Of a DNA stretch of 36,942 nt, positions 23,761 through 31,096 are shown in pieces. Numbering within the stretch: position 1 is the stretch's first letter; every line of letters starts with the position of its first letter. Source of the DNA: a virus. Where the stretch lies: the IMG/VR virus record IMGVR_UViG_3300046167_000324, positions 1 to 36,942 of that record. The stretch is one strand, 5' to 3'. The notes under the pieces are model-generated. The model saw nothing but the letters and a program-made list of their open reading frames with translations, had not been told where the DNA came from and made no database searches. The position numbers were made by a program, and so were the translations under genes.

Positions 23761-23936
23761 TATTTATCCTCCTTATTTTTTAATGCTCCAAGTATCATCT
23801 CAAGCATCACAAGATCGTCCCAAAAAACTTTGTTCTTTTGGAATTTGATATTCCCAATAGTCATTTCAAGTCTTTCAGCTAAAGTATATCCACCAATCTT
23901 TTCCATATAATTAATAAATCTAGTTACTGGTTTCAT
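23760..23936 (-). CDS. Small helical protein, 58 aa
   Basis: Encodes MKPVTRFINYMEKIGGYTLA, then ERLEMTIGNIKFQKNKVFWDDLVMLEMILGALKNKEDK. Helical, neutral. It has the ribosome binding site TAGGAGG and its stop overlaps the next ATG (TAATG), with AAGGAGG serving that next gene. Unknown function. Confidence 0.65.
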   Translation of the reverse strand: MKPVTRFINYMEKIGGYTLAERLEMTIGNIKFQKNKVFWDDLVMLEMILGALKNKEDK

Positions 23937-23939
23937 TAT

Positions 23940-24458
23940 CTATCCTCCTATGTTGTTTTTAACCAGGCACTTACCATAAACATGGTTGGCATAGTTAGTT
24001 AGTTTCTTTGTTATCTTTTCTTGCTCAGCATCTTTCTTTGCTATCTCTTCTTTATCCATCATTGTTGTGTTGACAATCTGAACATCAACCATTTTTCTCA
24101 CATGGTGTATTGTCTTCATTTCGCAGATCTTTGCTTTTTGGGCATCAGTTAACTTGGTAACATCAACAATCTCCTGGAACTCAGCAAGCCATTCTTTGCT
24201 ATCCCAGACAGGATCTAATGTGTAAGTCTTGATGTGTCCCTGGTCATCTTCATAAAGAACTTTAATACCAGCATAAGTGCTTTTCTTAACAGCGCACCAT
24301 TTATCAGTCTTGGGGTTTAGAGTCTGGTAACAAAGTCTGTCACCTCTCTTAGTTGTCTCAATCCAATATTTTCTCTTGGTTTTAAGAGTGTATCCCCAGG
24401 GATAATTTTCAACTGTCACAGCGTTGTCAGCTGCATCCTTGTTATAAATAATAGTCAT
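23940..24458 (-). CDS. Unknown leftward early protein, 172 aa
   Basis: The largest gene of the leftward block besides the nucleotidase. The N-terminal half is beta-rich with many aromatic and Lys residues (NYPWGYTLKTKRKYWIETTKRGDRLCYQTL). The C-terminal half is helical and charged (KEEIAKKDAEQEKITKKLTNYANHVYG). No family recognised. It shares one base with the upstream gene stop and is followed closely by the 58-residue gene. Confidence 0.78.
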   Translation of the reverse strand: MTIIYNKDAADNAVTVENYPWGYTLKTKRKYWIETTKRGDRLCYQTLNPKTDKWCAVKKSTYAGIKVLYEDDQGHIKTYTLDPVWDSKEWLAEFQEIVDVTKLTDAQKAKICEMKTIHHVRKMVDVQIVNTTMMDKEEIAKKDAEQEKITKKLTNYANHVYGKCLVKNNIGG

Positions 24459-24676
24459 TATTTCTCCTCCTCATAATTGTAGGGAATACCACAATCTTCA
24501 TTAGTGTTACAGCCGCCACAAGTATATTTATAATTAAGCCAATCTTCCGCAGGTGTGAATTTTTGACCGCCGCACTCATAGAATTCCCACTGGTTATCCC
24601 AAAACCATCTATAACCTGTTGGTTTACCAAGTTTGATTTTTTTGTTGCATTTGTTGCAAATTGTTTCTTTAGTCAT
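24458..24676 (-). CDS. Zinc-ribbon protein with two cysteine clusters, 72 aa
   Basis: CNKC near residues 7-10 pairs with later cysteines (YECGGQKF; then TCGGCNTNEDC). That gives at least four, and up to seven, candidate zinc ligands. A duplicated or paired zinc ribbon is likely. Phage early proteins of this type may bind nucleic acid or host RNA polymerase, but this is inference. It overlaps both neighbours by one base at TAATG-like junctions. Confidence 0.7.
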   Translation of the reverse strand: MTKETICNKCNKKIKLGKPTGYRWFWDNQWEFYECGGQKFTPAEDWLNYKYTCGGCNTNEDCGIPYNYEEEK

Positions 24677-24873
24677 TAGTCAACCTCCAACTCTAACTCG
24701 CCGTTATTAGCTAACTTGGCTACCACAGGATCTTCTAATAAATAGTTCACTGTCTTAGTCCAGTTGGCCTTTGGCTCTATCACATAACATGTCTCACATG
24801 TCTTAACCAAGATTCCGCAATCTTCGTAAAGATCACCCCAACAAACAACATTCTTAATTGTCACATTTTTCAT
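24676..24873 (-). CDS. First gene of the leftward operon, 65 aa
   Basis: Encodes MKNVTIKNVVCWGDLYEDCG, ILVKTCETCYVIEP and an acidic tail ending LELEVD. Cys11, Cys19 and the CETC pair could bind a metal. It has a ribosome binding site (AAAGGAG) and is the promoter-proximal gene of this block, hence probably among the first phage proteins made. Unknown family. Confidence 0.7.
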   Translation of the reverse strand: MKNVTIKNVVCWGDLYEDCGILVKTCETCYVIEPKANWTKTVNYLLEDPVVAKLANNGELELEVD

Positions 24874-24907
24874 TTTTTACTCCTTTTAAATTAACAACCA
24901 CATTCAT

Positions 24908-24935
24908 ATATTACACTATACTACTCTATTGTCAA
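24908..24935 (-). promoter_or_regulatory. Main leftward early promoter with a consensus -35 box
   Basis: On the minus strand TTGACA (24935-24930) is a perfect -35 box; TAATAT (24913-24908) lies 16 bases downstream as the -10. Transcription would start about 30 bases before the ATG at 24873. The -35 faces away from the terminase genes, so the 130-base gap separates leftward early from rightward late transcription. Confidence 0.7.
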
Positions 24936-24949
24936 CACTCATACTGCAA

Positions 24950-24993
24950 TTAATAGTAATAAATAGTTAATAGTGTTGTATTTAAGCTATAAT
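24950..24993 (+). promoter_or_regulatory. Late rightward control region: TATAAT box and TTAATAGT direct repeats
   Basis: A perfect TATAAT at 24988-24993 lies only 10 bases before the small-terminase ATG at 25004, so a transcript from it would be almost leaderless. No good -35 box sits 16-18 bases upstream. Instead there are two copies of TTAATAGT (24950-24957 and 24967-24974), 17 bases apart, where an activator might bind. Activator-dependent late transcription is inferred. Confidence 0.45.
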
Positions 24994-25003
24994 TAATCGG
25001 ATT

Positions 25004-25441
25004 ATGACAAATAAAATGCCAAAAAAACGAGGAAGGAAACCCATAAATATTGACCTGGAAAGGGTTGAATATCTGGCGTCTTTGAACATGGGAATCATGG
25101 ATATATGCCGTAGCCTGGGGATAGGATGGGACACGTTCAATAAACATAGAAACAAAAAAAACTCGGAATTAAAGGAGAGATTGGACTCAGGGAAAGCGCG
25201 AGGACTTCAGCTCGCCACGTCCAAGCTCATGGAAAAAATCCAGGACGGTGACTTCAACTCCATCCAGCTCTACCTCAAATCAGCTGACAGAGACACCTGG
25301 GCGGAAAAACAAACAGTTGAACATAATCTAAATTTAAGTGACGTACTCACGCAGGCTCGGGCGCGCGTGATAGATCACAAGCCAGGCAAACCCGAGCAGC
25401 TAATCAAGATCCCGCGCGAGAGCGAAGGCGCGAAGGAGTGA
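25004..25441 (+). CDS. terS: Terminase small subunit, 145 aa
   Basis: The N-terminus KKRGRKPINIDLERVEYLASLNMGIMDICRSLGIGWDTFNKHRNKK is a DNA-binding helix-turn-helix of the phage small-terminase type. A helical oligomerisation region follows (LQLATSKLMEKIQDGDFNSIQLYLKSADRDTWAEKQTVEHN), ending in a basic/acidic tail. It recognises the packaging site and feeds the large subunit encoded 88 bases downstream. An internal ATG at 25016 is an alternative start. The 3' end of the gene is strikingly GC-rich compared with the rest of the genome. Confidence 0.88.
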   Translation: MTNKMPKKRGRKPINIDLERVEYLASLNMGIMDICRSLGIGWDTFNKHRNKKNSELKERLDSGKARGLQLATSKLMEKIQDGDFNSIQLYLKSADRDTWAEKQTVEHNLNLSDVLTQARARVIDHKPGKPEQLIKIPRESEGAKE

Positions 25442-25529
25442 GCGTGCTAGCTAGCCCCCCCCCGTGTGTTTTTTCCTGGGCGCTTTATATAGAGAACTAC
25501 TGAACTAAAATTTTTTAATTTTTTTTAAT
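25442..25529 (+). other. Intergenic region between terS and terL with a GC palindrome, C9 tract and T-rich leader
   Basis: Contains GCTAGCTAGC (25446-25455, a 10-base palindrome), a run of nine C (25455-25463), and a T/A-rich leader directly before the terL ATG. There is no Shine-Dalgarno sequence. It may hold the packaging start site. No gene is visible. Confidence 0.5.
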
Positions 25530-27062
25530 ATGAAATATGGAATAAAACAAGAACGAGAACTGATGACCGAGCTATGGTCAGGACCAATTAAAGACAATCC
25601 AGTAAACTTTGTTAAGTATGTCTTCCCATGGGGACAGAAGGACACCCCCCTGGAAGAGTTTAAAGGACCAAGAAAGTGGCAAGAAAAAATTTTAATGGAA
25701 ATGGCGGTTCACATACAAAGAAACAATGTCCTGGATCTACCAGAGATGTTCAGGTTGGCAGTGGCATCTGGACGTGGTATTGGAAAGTCAGCTTTAGTTG
25801 CCTGGATCATTGTATGGATGTTATCAACCAGGTTGGGATCAACCATTATTGTTACCGCTAACACCGAACAACAGCTCAGATCAAGAACATGGGCAGAGCT
25901 AGGTAAGTGGCTTACGCTGTCTATAAACTCTCATTGGTTTACCAAGACTGCCACCACGATTAAACCAGCTCCCTGGTTTGAAGAGGCGCTCATTAACGAC
26001 CTCAAGATAGACACTGGTTACTACTACGCCCAGGCACAGCTCTGGAGCGAAGAGAATCCAGACGCCTTCGCGGGTATTCACTCCTCCTACGGAGTTTGCT
26101 TAATTATGGATGAGGCTTCTGGTATTCCCGCGCCCATCTACTCTGTCTCCGAGGGTTTCTTTTCAGAGCCTACAGCAAATAGATACTGGCTTACCTTCTC
26201 CAACCCGCGCCGAAACACTGGGCCATTCTACGACAGCTTCAACTCCGCGCGTGCGTTCTGGAAAAATGAACAGATAGACTCGCGCACCGTAGAAGGCACA
26301 GACCAAAAACTATTCCAAACCATGATTGAGCAGTACGGCGAAGATTCCACAGTCGCGCGCGTGGAGGTGATGGGCGAGTTTCCATCCGCGGATGATGATA
26401 CTGTAATACCAATGGGATTGGTTAAGTCAGCGATTGATAGGGATGTCTCGCTAACTGCTAACGCACCGATTATCTGGGGACTAGATGTAGCGCGATTCGG
26501 CGGTGATAACTCTGCGCTGTGTATACGCCAGGGAAACCATGTAATGAGTATCAAGTCATTTAAGTCTATGGATCTTATGCAATTGTGTGGTGTTGTTAAG
26601 AACCAGTACGATGAGTGTACGGCGATTGAACAACCACAAGAAATATTAATTGACGTTATAGGCCTGGGAGCGGGCGTGGTGGACAGGCTTGCGGAGCAGA
26701 ACCTGCCCGTGCGTGGGATCAATGTTTCAGAAGCGCCCTCTAGCAAAAAAAATTATTTAAACTTGCGTGCGGAATTATGGTTTGCAATTAAAGACTGGCT
26801 AACGCAACGTGATTGCAGACTGCCACACGATGACGAGCTAGTCGCAGAACTAGCAGCACCGCTTTATAAATACACTTCTACTGGTAAAATAAAAATAGAA
26901 TCCAAAGACGAAATGCGCAAGCGCGGAATTAAATCGCCCGACAAAGCAGATGCACTTGCATTGACCATGGCATCCTCCGCTGCAAGTTTTGGTGGAAGCA
27001 CTAGTTTTTTAGGTTATAATTTCAAAAAACCACTGAAGTCTAGGATAATCAGAATAGGATAA
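25530..27062 (+). CDS. terL: Terminase large subunit, 510 aa
   Basis: ATPase domain: Walker A ASGRGIGKSA at residues 79-88, Walker B CLIMDEAS at 190-197 with Asp194 and Glu195, and coupling motif TFSNP at 222-226. Nuclease domain: Asp319 in WGLDVARFGGDNSAL, a second acidic motif ILIDVIGLGAGVVD, and the last in SPDKADALALTMA near the C-terminus. The size is normal. It is the motor that translocates DNA into the prohead through the portal encoded next. The start codon has no Shine-Dalgarno sequence and is preceded by a T-rich leader, so translation may rely on ribosomal protein S1-type binding. Confidence 0.95.
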   Translation: MKYGIKQERELMTELWSGPIKDNPVNFVKYVFPWGQKDTPLEEFKGPRKWQEKILMEMAVHIQRNNVLDLPEMFRLAVASGRGIGKSALVAWIIVWMLSTRLGSTIIVTANTEQQLRSRTWAELGKWLTLSINSHWFTKTATTIKPAPWFEEALINDLKIDTGYYYAQAQLWSEENPDAFAGIHSSYGVCLIMDEASGIPAPIYSVSEGFFSEPTANRYWLTFSNPRRNTGPFYDSFNSARAFWKNEQIDSRTVEGTDQKLFQTMIEQYGEDSTVARVEVMGEFPSADDDTVIPMGLVKSAIDRDVSLTANAPIIWGLDVARFGGDNSALCIRQGNHVMSIKSFKSMDLMQLCGVVKNQYDECTAIEQPQEILIDVIGLGAGVVDRLAEQNLPVRGINVSEAPSSKKNYLNLRAELWFAIKDWLTQRDCRLPHDDELVAELAAPLYKYTSTGKIKIESKDEMRKRGIKSPDKADALALTMASSAASFGGSTSFLGYNFKKPLKSRIIRIG

Positions 27063-27065
27063 TTT

Positions 27066-29190
27066 ATGGCAAAAGATATAGATGACAATAACATAGAAAC
27101 CCTAGCAGGCGTTCTTAAATCAGAGATGGACGATGCTAGTGATTTTATACACATGGTTGGCGCGGAAAGAGCTGAATCAACAGAATATTATTTAGGCGAC
27201 TCGCCAGAGGGAACTAGCTCGCTACAGTCAGAGTTCATATCTACCGATGTTAGGGAAAGCATATTATTTATGTTGCCGTCTATCATGCGTACATTCTTTG
27301 GCACTAAAAAAGTTGTAGAGTTTGTACCTAAAGGTCCAGAGGATATCCAACTTGCCGAACAGCAAACTGATTATATTAATTATATTATCCAACAAAAAAA
27401 TAACGGTTTTCCAAGTTTTGTATGATGCGTTTAAAGATGCACTAGTTAGAAAGACTGGTTTTGTAAAAGTATTCTGGGATGACAGCATTGTTGCTACCAC
27501 GCACGAATATACAAATTTAGATCCGCAATCTTACCAGGCATTAATCATAGACAAAGACGTGGAAATTGTAGAAGAGTCAATCACAATGGAAAGCATGACT
27601 GTGATAGATCCTATGAGCGGTGAGGAAGTCACCCAGGAAATACCAGCAAGTTATGATCTTACCATCAGAAGACTGAAAGAAAAGAACCAGGTATGTATAG
27701 AGGCTATACCACCAGAAGAGGTATTGCTTTCCAGGCACGCACGGGATCTTGAGTCTTCGTCTTATGTTGCTCACAGAATGATTAAGTCTGTATCTGATTT
27801 AGTTGCAATGGGTTACGACCAGGACGAAGTAGAACAACATGCTGGCTACGGCGGAAGTGCGGTAGATCCAGAAGCATACGAAGAGATAGAAGCAAGAAAC
27901 CCATTTGACAATATGATATATCCAAACCGCGGGGATTCAGGCGGGAAAGATGTTTTATATGTAGAGCATTACTTATTCTATGATTATGACGGAGACGGCA
28001 TAGACGAAAGAGTTAGGGTTTGCACCATTGGCAACGGCATACATGTTGTAAATGTAGAGCCTTGGGACGAGCTACCAATATGTATGTTCTGTCCAGATCC
28101 AGAACCACACACAGCAATAGGATCATGTCCTGCTGATTACCTAAAACCAATACAGGCAGCTAAGTCACAAATCATGCGTGATACGTTAGACTCGCTAGGT
28201 CATTCAATCTTCCCACGCATGGGTATTGTTGAAGGACAAGTAAACATCGACGATGTACTAAACACCGACATAGGGCAACCTATTAGGATGCGTGCGCCAG
28301 GAATGGTACAACCATTTGCTGTGCCGTTTGTGGGTAAAGAAGCGTTCCCAGTATTAGGGTATTTGGACGAAGCCAAGGAAAATAGAACTGGCGTATCTAA
28401 AGCATCAGCTGGCCTCAACGCAGACGCTCTACAATCTAGCACCTCACAAGCTGTATCGGCTACTATGAGTGGCGCACAAGGAAGAGTAGAACTTATTTGC
28501 AGACATTTTGCAGAGGGTGGACTCAAAGACATGTTCAAGACTGTTAATAACCTGGTGATAAAACACCAAAACGCGCAAGATGTGTACAGATTAAACAATA
28601 AATTCGTGCCAGTAGATCCAAGATACTGGGATAATGACAAGGATATCGTAGTAAATGTAGCTATATCTAAGTCTTCAGACCAAGAAAAGTTCTCAGTTCT
28701 ACAGAATGTAGCGCAAAAACAAGAGCAAATCATGCAATTACTAGGGCCTCAAAACCCATTGGTTTCATTACAGCAATATGCTAATACTTTAACTAAAATG
28801 ATAGAAATGGCTGGGTTTAAAGACTCATCATCTTTCATAAATACAGAAGTTCCGCCTATGCCACCGCAACAACAAGAAGATAGTAAGCCCTCACCAGAGG
28901 AAATGCTCGCTCAAGCAGAAATGCAGAAGGCACAGGTTACTGCTCAGAAGGCTATGATTGATGCTGAAACAGATAGAATGAAGATTATCATGGACGATGA
29001 CAGACAAAGAGATATTGAAGAGGCGCAACTTAAAGTTAAGGTTGTGGAAATGCAAGCTAAATACGGCGCACAGATCAATGTTGCAGAAATAAATGCTATT
29101 ATGGAAAGAGACAGAGAAAACATGAGGCAAAGTGCAAAAGATCAAGCTCAAGGATTATTTACAGGAAATGTCCCACCACAAAATTTTTGA
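27066..29190 (+). CDS. Portal protein, P22-like, about 707 aa, read through a +1 frameshift
   Basis: Frame A (27066-27425) gives the N-terminal 119 residues and stops at TGA; frame B, offset by one base, gives the remaining portal body. Removing C27411 joins them as NNGF-QVLYDAFKDALVRKTGFVKV, which reads as the normal portal sequence at this point. The joined protein is about 707 residues, close to P22 gp1 (725). Other portal features are KPIQAAKSQIMRDTLDSLGH, the barrel-like C-terminus rich in Gln and helical charged sequence (MQKAQVTAQKAMIDAETDRM), and a position directly after terL. Either the shift is programmed or this is a sequencing or real mutation. Confidence 0.85.
27405..27414 (+). 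other. Candidate +1 frameshift site GGT TTT C CAA in the portal gene
   Basis: The P-site codon UUU is followed by C. Phe-tRNA with anticodon GAA can slip from UUU to UUC, moving the frame +1 onto CAA (Gln). Frame A would otherwise read CCA, a potentially slow Pro codon, and stop at 27423. The same UUU-C shift is known for influenza PA-X. An A7 run (27394-27400) 8 bases upstream could also move the frame, but the peptide produced there (QQKITVF) fits the portal less well than NNGFQVL. Confidence 0.55.
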
Positions 29191-29344
29191 TATTGAGGTA
29201 ATTGTTGACGACATGGTTTATGTGGGTAAAGAGATACGAGCAAAAGACAGAAAGCATGCTCTGAAGATCATGTCCCTTATGTCTGGTGGCGAAGTTACCC
29301 AGGATGCAGAAATAATTTACTACGAAGAGAGAGCAGTACATTGA
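29168..29344 (+). CDS. Small beta protein after the portal gene, 58 aa
   Basis: Encodes MSHHKIFDIEVIVDDMVYVG, then KEIRAKDRKHALKIMSLMSGGEVTQDAEIIYYEE. Alternating strands and one helix; a small conserved phage protein of unknown function that often follows portals. I chose the ATG at 29168 inside the portal end (23 bases of overlap) because the upstream extension reads through portal codons. Its stop overlaps the next TTG start. Confidence 0.65.
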   Translation: MSHHKIFDIEVIVDDMVYVGKEIRAKDRKHALKIMSLMSGGEVTQDAEIIYYEERAVH

Positions 29345-30333
29345 AATACAACAACTCACAAGATAAATTAAGGCAACTCCTGGATTCTCCAGTTCAAACA
29401 CCTTTCTCTAAACCTAAAAACCATACTGGTATTGCTGCTCCATTATCCCCAATGGATCTTGAAAAGATAAAAAGAGAGCAATACTCTCCAGATCCAGTTA
29501 TAGCTAATTTACAAAAACTAGGACGAGGAATAAAAGACTTTGTTGTGCCAGACACTCCAATGGAAGCACTTGGTTTTATAGGCGCTCCAGCCAAAGCAGC
29601 TGCAACCGTTGGATCTGGTTTATTAAAATCTGCACCAAGTAAAAAACAATATATGTTTACTCCAGATATTCCTAAAAGCCAGGAACTAGATTTTATAACA
29701 TCTACCCAGGCTACAATAAAAAGCCCAGAAGATCTATACAACACAAGCACTAAACTAAATCCAGGGTTCCAGGCAGAAGTTAAGTCTATAGCTGACAACC
29801 TGGGACTAGAAAAAGCTCCTAAGTTTAAAATGTCTGGTGGAAAAACAATTGATGTTGAGGTTAAGTCTTTGGAAAGCATCCAAGACAAAGCTTTAAGAAA
29901 AAAAGGAAACGTACAAGAGATAACAGATGGAATAAGAACCAGGATATATGTAAATAATCCAGCTGACGCAGACAAGGTTGTTGCCCAGCTTAATAAAAAA
30001 TATGATGTTATAGATGAGGGAGAAAAGCTAATTAAAAAAACTGGCTTCCAATCCAGGGGCGCAAAAATTAAGTACGTTGATGATGCTGGTGATTCCGTTA
30101 TAGCAGAGGTGCAACTTATATCCAAGCCAATGGCGGAAGCTGGCGACAAAACTCATAAGTATTACACAATGCAAAGATCTTTGAGGGAAAAAGCCTTTTC
30201 TCAGGGTAAAGAATTATCAGAAGATCTGATTAAGAAAGAAGAACAACTAATAAATATACAAAGAAAAATATTTAGCGATGCCCGTAAAAAGATGGATCCA
30301 TCTTTTGAAAAAAGAATTGTTACCAGAAAATAA
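29341..30333 (+). CDS. RelA/SpoT-like (alarmone synthetase fold) protein encoded next to the portal, 330 aa
   Basis: TTG start overlapping the upstream stop. Residues 1-100 form a Pro/Ala-rich region with a small-residue hydrophobic segment (MEALGFIGAPAKAAATVGSG, about 74-93). Residues about 150-275 match the RelA/SpoT nucleotidyltransferase pattern: VKSLESIQDK at 174-183, EITDGIRTRIYV at 193-204 with acidic Asp196, a GFQS loop at 235-238 where the family has G-Y-x-S, and AEVQLIS at 255-261 with acidic Glu256, then MAEAGDKTHKYY. The guanine-stacking Tyr is Phe236 and the usual following His is absent. So it may be a modified alarmone or pyrophosphate-transfer enzyme, or an inactive fold. The position in the head operon hints that it could be packaged and delivered with the DNA, an untested inference. 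Confidence 0.7.
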   Translation: MKYNNSQDKLRQLLDSPVQTPFSKPKNHTGIAAPLSPMDLEKIKREQYSPDPVIANLQKLGRGIKDFVVPDTPMEALGFIGAPAKAAATVGSGLLKSAPSKKQYMFTPDIPKSQELDFITSTQATIKSPEDLYNTSTKLNPGFQAEVKSIADNLGLEKAPKFKMSGGKTIDVEVKSLESIQDKALRKKGNVQEITDGIRTRIYVNNPADADKVVAQLNKKYDVIDEGEKLIKKTGFQSRGAKIKYVDDAGDSVIAEVQLISKPMAEAGDKTHKYYTMQRSLREKAFSQGKELSEDLIKKEEQLINIQRKIFSDARKKMDPSFEKRIVTRK

Positions 30334-30558
30334 TTAACCTGGTATTTTGGGAAGTTTTTTGCCTATACCGCCAAACCTTTTGTCAAACTCTCCTTTATTT
30401 AACATCTCTCCGTCATCAAAGAAATCACCGACCTGTAAGGCATTGGCAGTTTCCCAGTTGTTATCTTTTATGTAATAACCAAAGTAAGTTTTTTTACCAG
30501 TAGGCATTAAAACGGCTGGGCTGTCTTCCCACTCAAAATAAAACGTTTTGTTCTGCAT
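30334..30558 (-). CDS. Lone leftward gene inside the late block (moron-like), 74 aa
   Basis: Encodes MQNKTFYFEWEDSPAVLMPT, then GKKTYFGYYIKDNNWETANALQVGDFFDDGEMLNKGEFDKRFGG. Beta-rich, acidic, no known family. I preferred the ATG at 30558 over an upstream TTG. A perfect TATAAT box (minus strand, 30573-30568) lies 9 bases before the ATG, so it could have its own, nearly leaderless transcript. Its stop abuts the stop of the RelA-like gene with no gap. Opposite orientation and a private promoter are marks of a moron gene. Confidence 0.55.
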   Translation of the reverse strand: MQNKTFYFEWEDSPAVLMPTGKKTYFGYYIKDNNWETANALQVGDFFDDGEMLNKGEFDKRFGGIGKKLPKIPG

Positions 30559-30579
30559 CCGATTATTATACAATAAGTT

Positions 30580-30831
30580 ATGGCATTAACATATAGAGGC
30601 GAACGATTCGCTGGTTATAACAAACCAAAAAGGACACCAGGAAAGTCTAAGAAATTTGCTGTATTAGCAAAAGTTGGTGAAAAGATTAGACTCATAAGAT
30701 TTGGAGATCCTAAAATGACCATAAAAAAAGACCAACCAAAAAGGCGTAAGTCTTTTCGCGCTAGGCATAAATGTGATACCAATCCACCTAGCAAATTAAC
30801 CGCAAGATATTGGAGTTGTAAAAAATGGTAG
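30580..30831 (+). CDS. Small basic conserved protein (TYRGERFAGYNKPKRTP type), 83 aa
   Basis: MALTYRGERFAGYNKPKRTP and LIRFGDPKM, then SFRARHKCDTNPPSKLTARYWSCKKW, is a highly conserved pattern in cyanophages and marine podo- and myoviruses. It is a Lys/Arg-rich protein often encoded in the head region. Function unknown; a nucleic-acid-binding virion or assembly role is likely from its charge. Its stop overlaps the next ATG. Confidence 0.82.
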   Translation: MALTYRGERFAGYNKPKRTPGKSKKFAVLAKVGEKIRLIRFGDPKMTIKKDQPKRRKSFRARHKCDTNPPSKLTARYWSCKKW

Positions 30832-30986
30832 ACGTATGGGATATGAAATACAAAGGCAAGAAGACAACCTTAAAAGGTAAGAAAGGTTACTCTTCTGCAA
30901 AATCACAAGCAGATAAAAAGTTTGGTAAAAAACCATCACTTGTTAAAAACATGTGGATAAGTAATAAAATGAAAAAAGGTAAGTGA
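30825..30986 (+). CDS. Lys-rich small protein, 53 aa
   Basis: Encodes MVDVWDMKYKGKKTTLKGKK, then GYSSAKSQADKKFGKKPSLVKNMWISNKMKKGK. About one third of the residues are Lys. It overlaps the upstream gene by 7 bases and the next GTG by 4. A DNA-binding or condensing role is suggested by composition only. Confidence 0.68.
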   Translation: MVDVWDMKYKGKKTTLKGKKGYSSAKSQADKKFGKKPSLVKNMWISNKMKKGK

Positions 30987-31096
30987 AGCAAATAGCCAAA
31001 TTAATAGATAAACTTTTAGAAAGATCTTTACAGAGACAAGCAAATAAACAGTTCTTAAAATCACAAGGAGAAAAAAATGCCAAAAGTAGGAAATAA
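30983..31096 (+). CDS. Basic micro-ORF, 37 aa
   Basis: A GTG start overlaps the upstream stop (GTGA). Encodes MKQIAKLIDKLLERSLQRQA, then NKQFLKSQGEKNAKSRK: one amphipathic helix and a basic tail. It overlaps the next gene by 20 bases in another frame. Its codons also carry the ribosome binding site (AGGAG) of that next gene. Moderate confidence. Confidence 0.42.
   Translation: MKQIAKLIDKLLERSLQRQANKQFLKSQGEKNAKSRK

Noticed and set aside
27394-27400. A7 run as the frameshift or error site in the portal
   Set aside because: Shifting here gives QQKITVFQVL, while shifting at TTT-C gives QQKNNGFQVL, which fits the usual NNGF portal sequence better. The A7 run remains a secondary possibility for a sequencing error.
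27322-27411. Independent start of the portal at 27322 in frame B
   Set aside because: The residues before QVLYDAF in this frame (MYLKVQRISNLPNSKLIILI) do not resemble a portal, there is no ribosome binding site, and frame A encodes the missing N-terminus.
29394-30149. Long open antisense frame (about 250 codons) opposite the RelA-like gene
   Set aside because: No ribosome binding site or coupling, low-complexity Ser/Pro/Leu composition expected from the complement of an AT-rich gene, and the sense frame has a recognisable domain.
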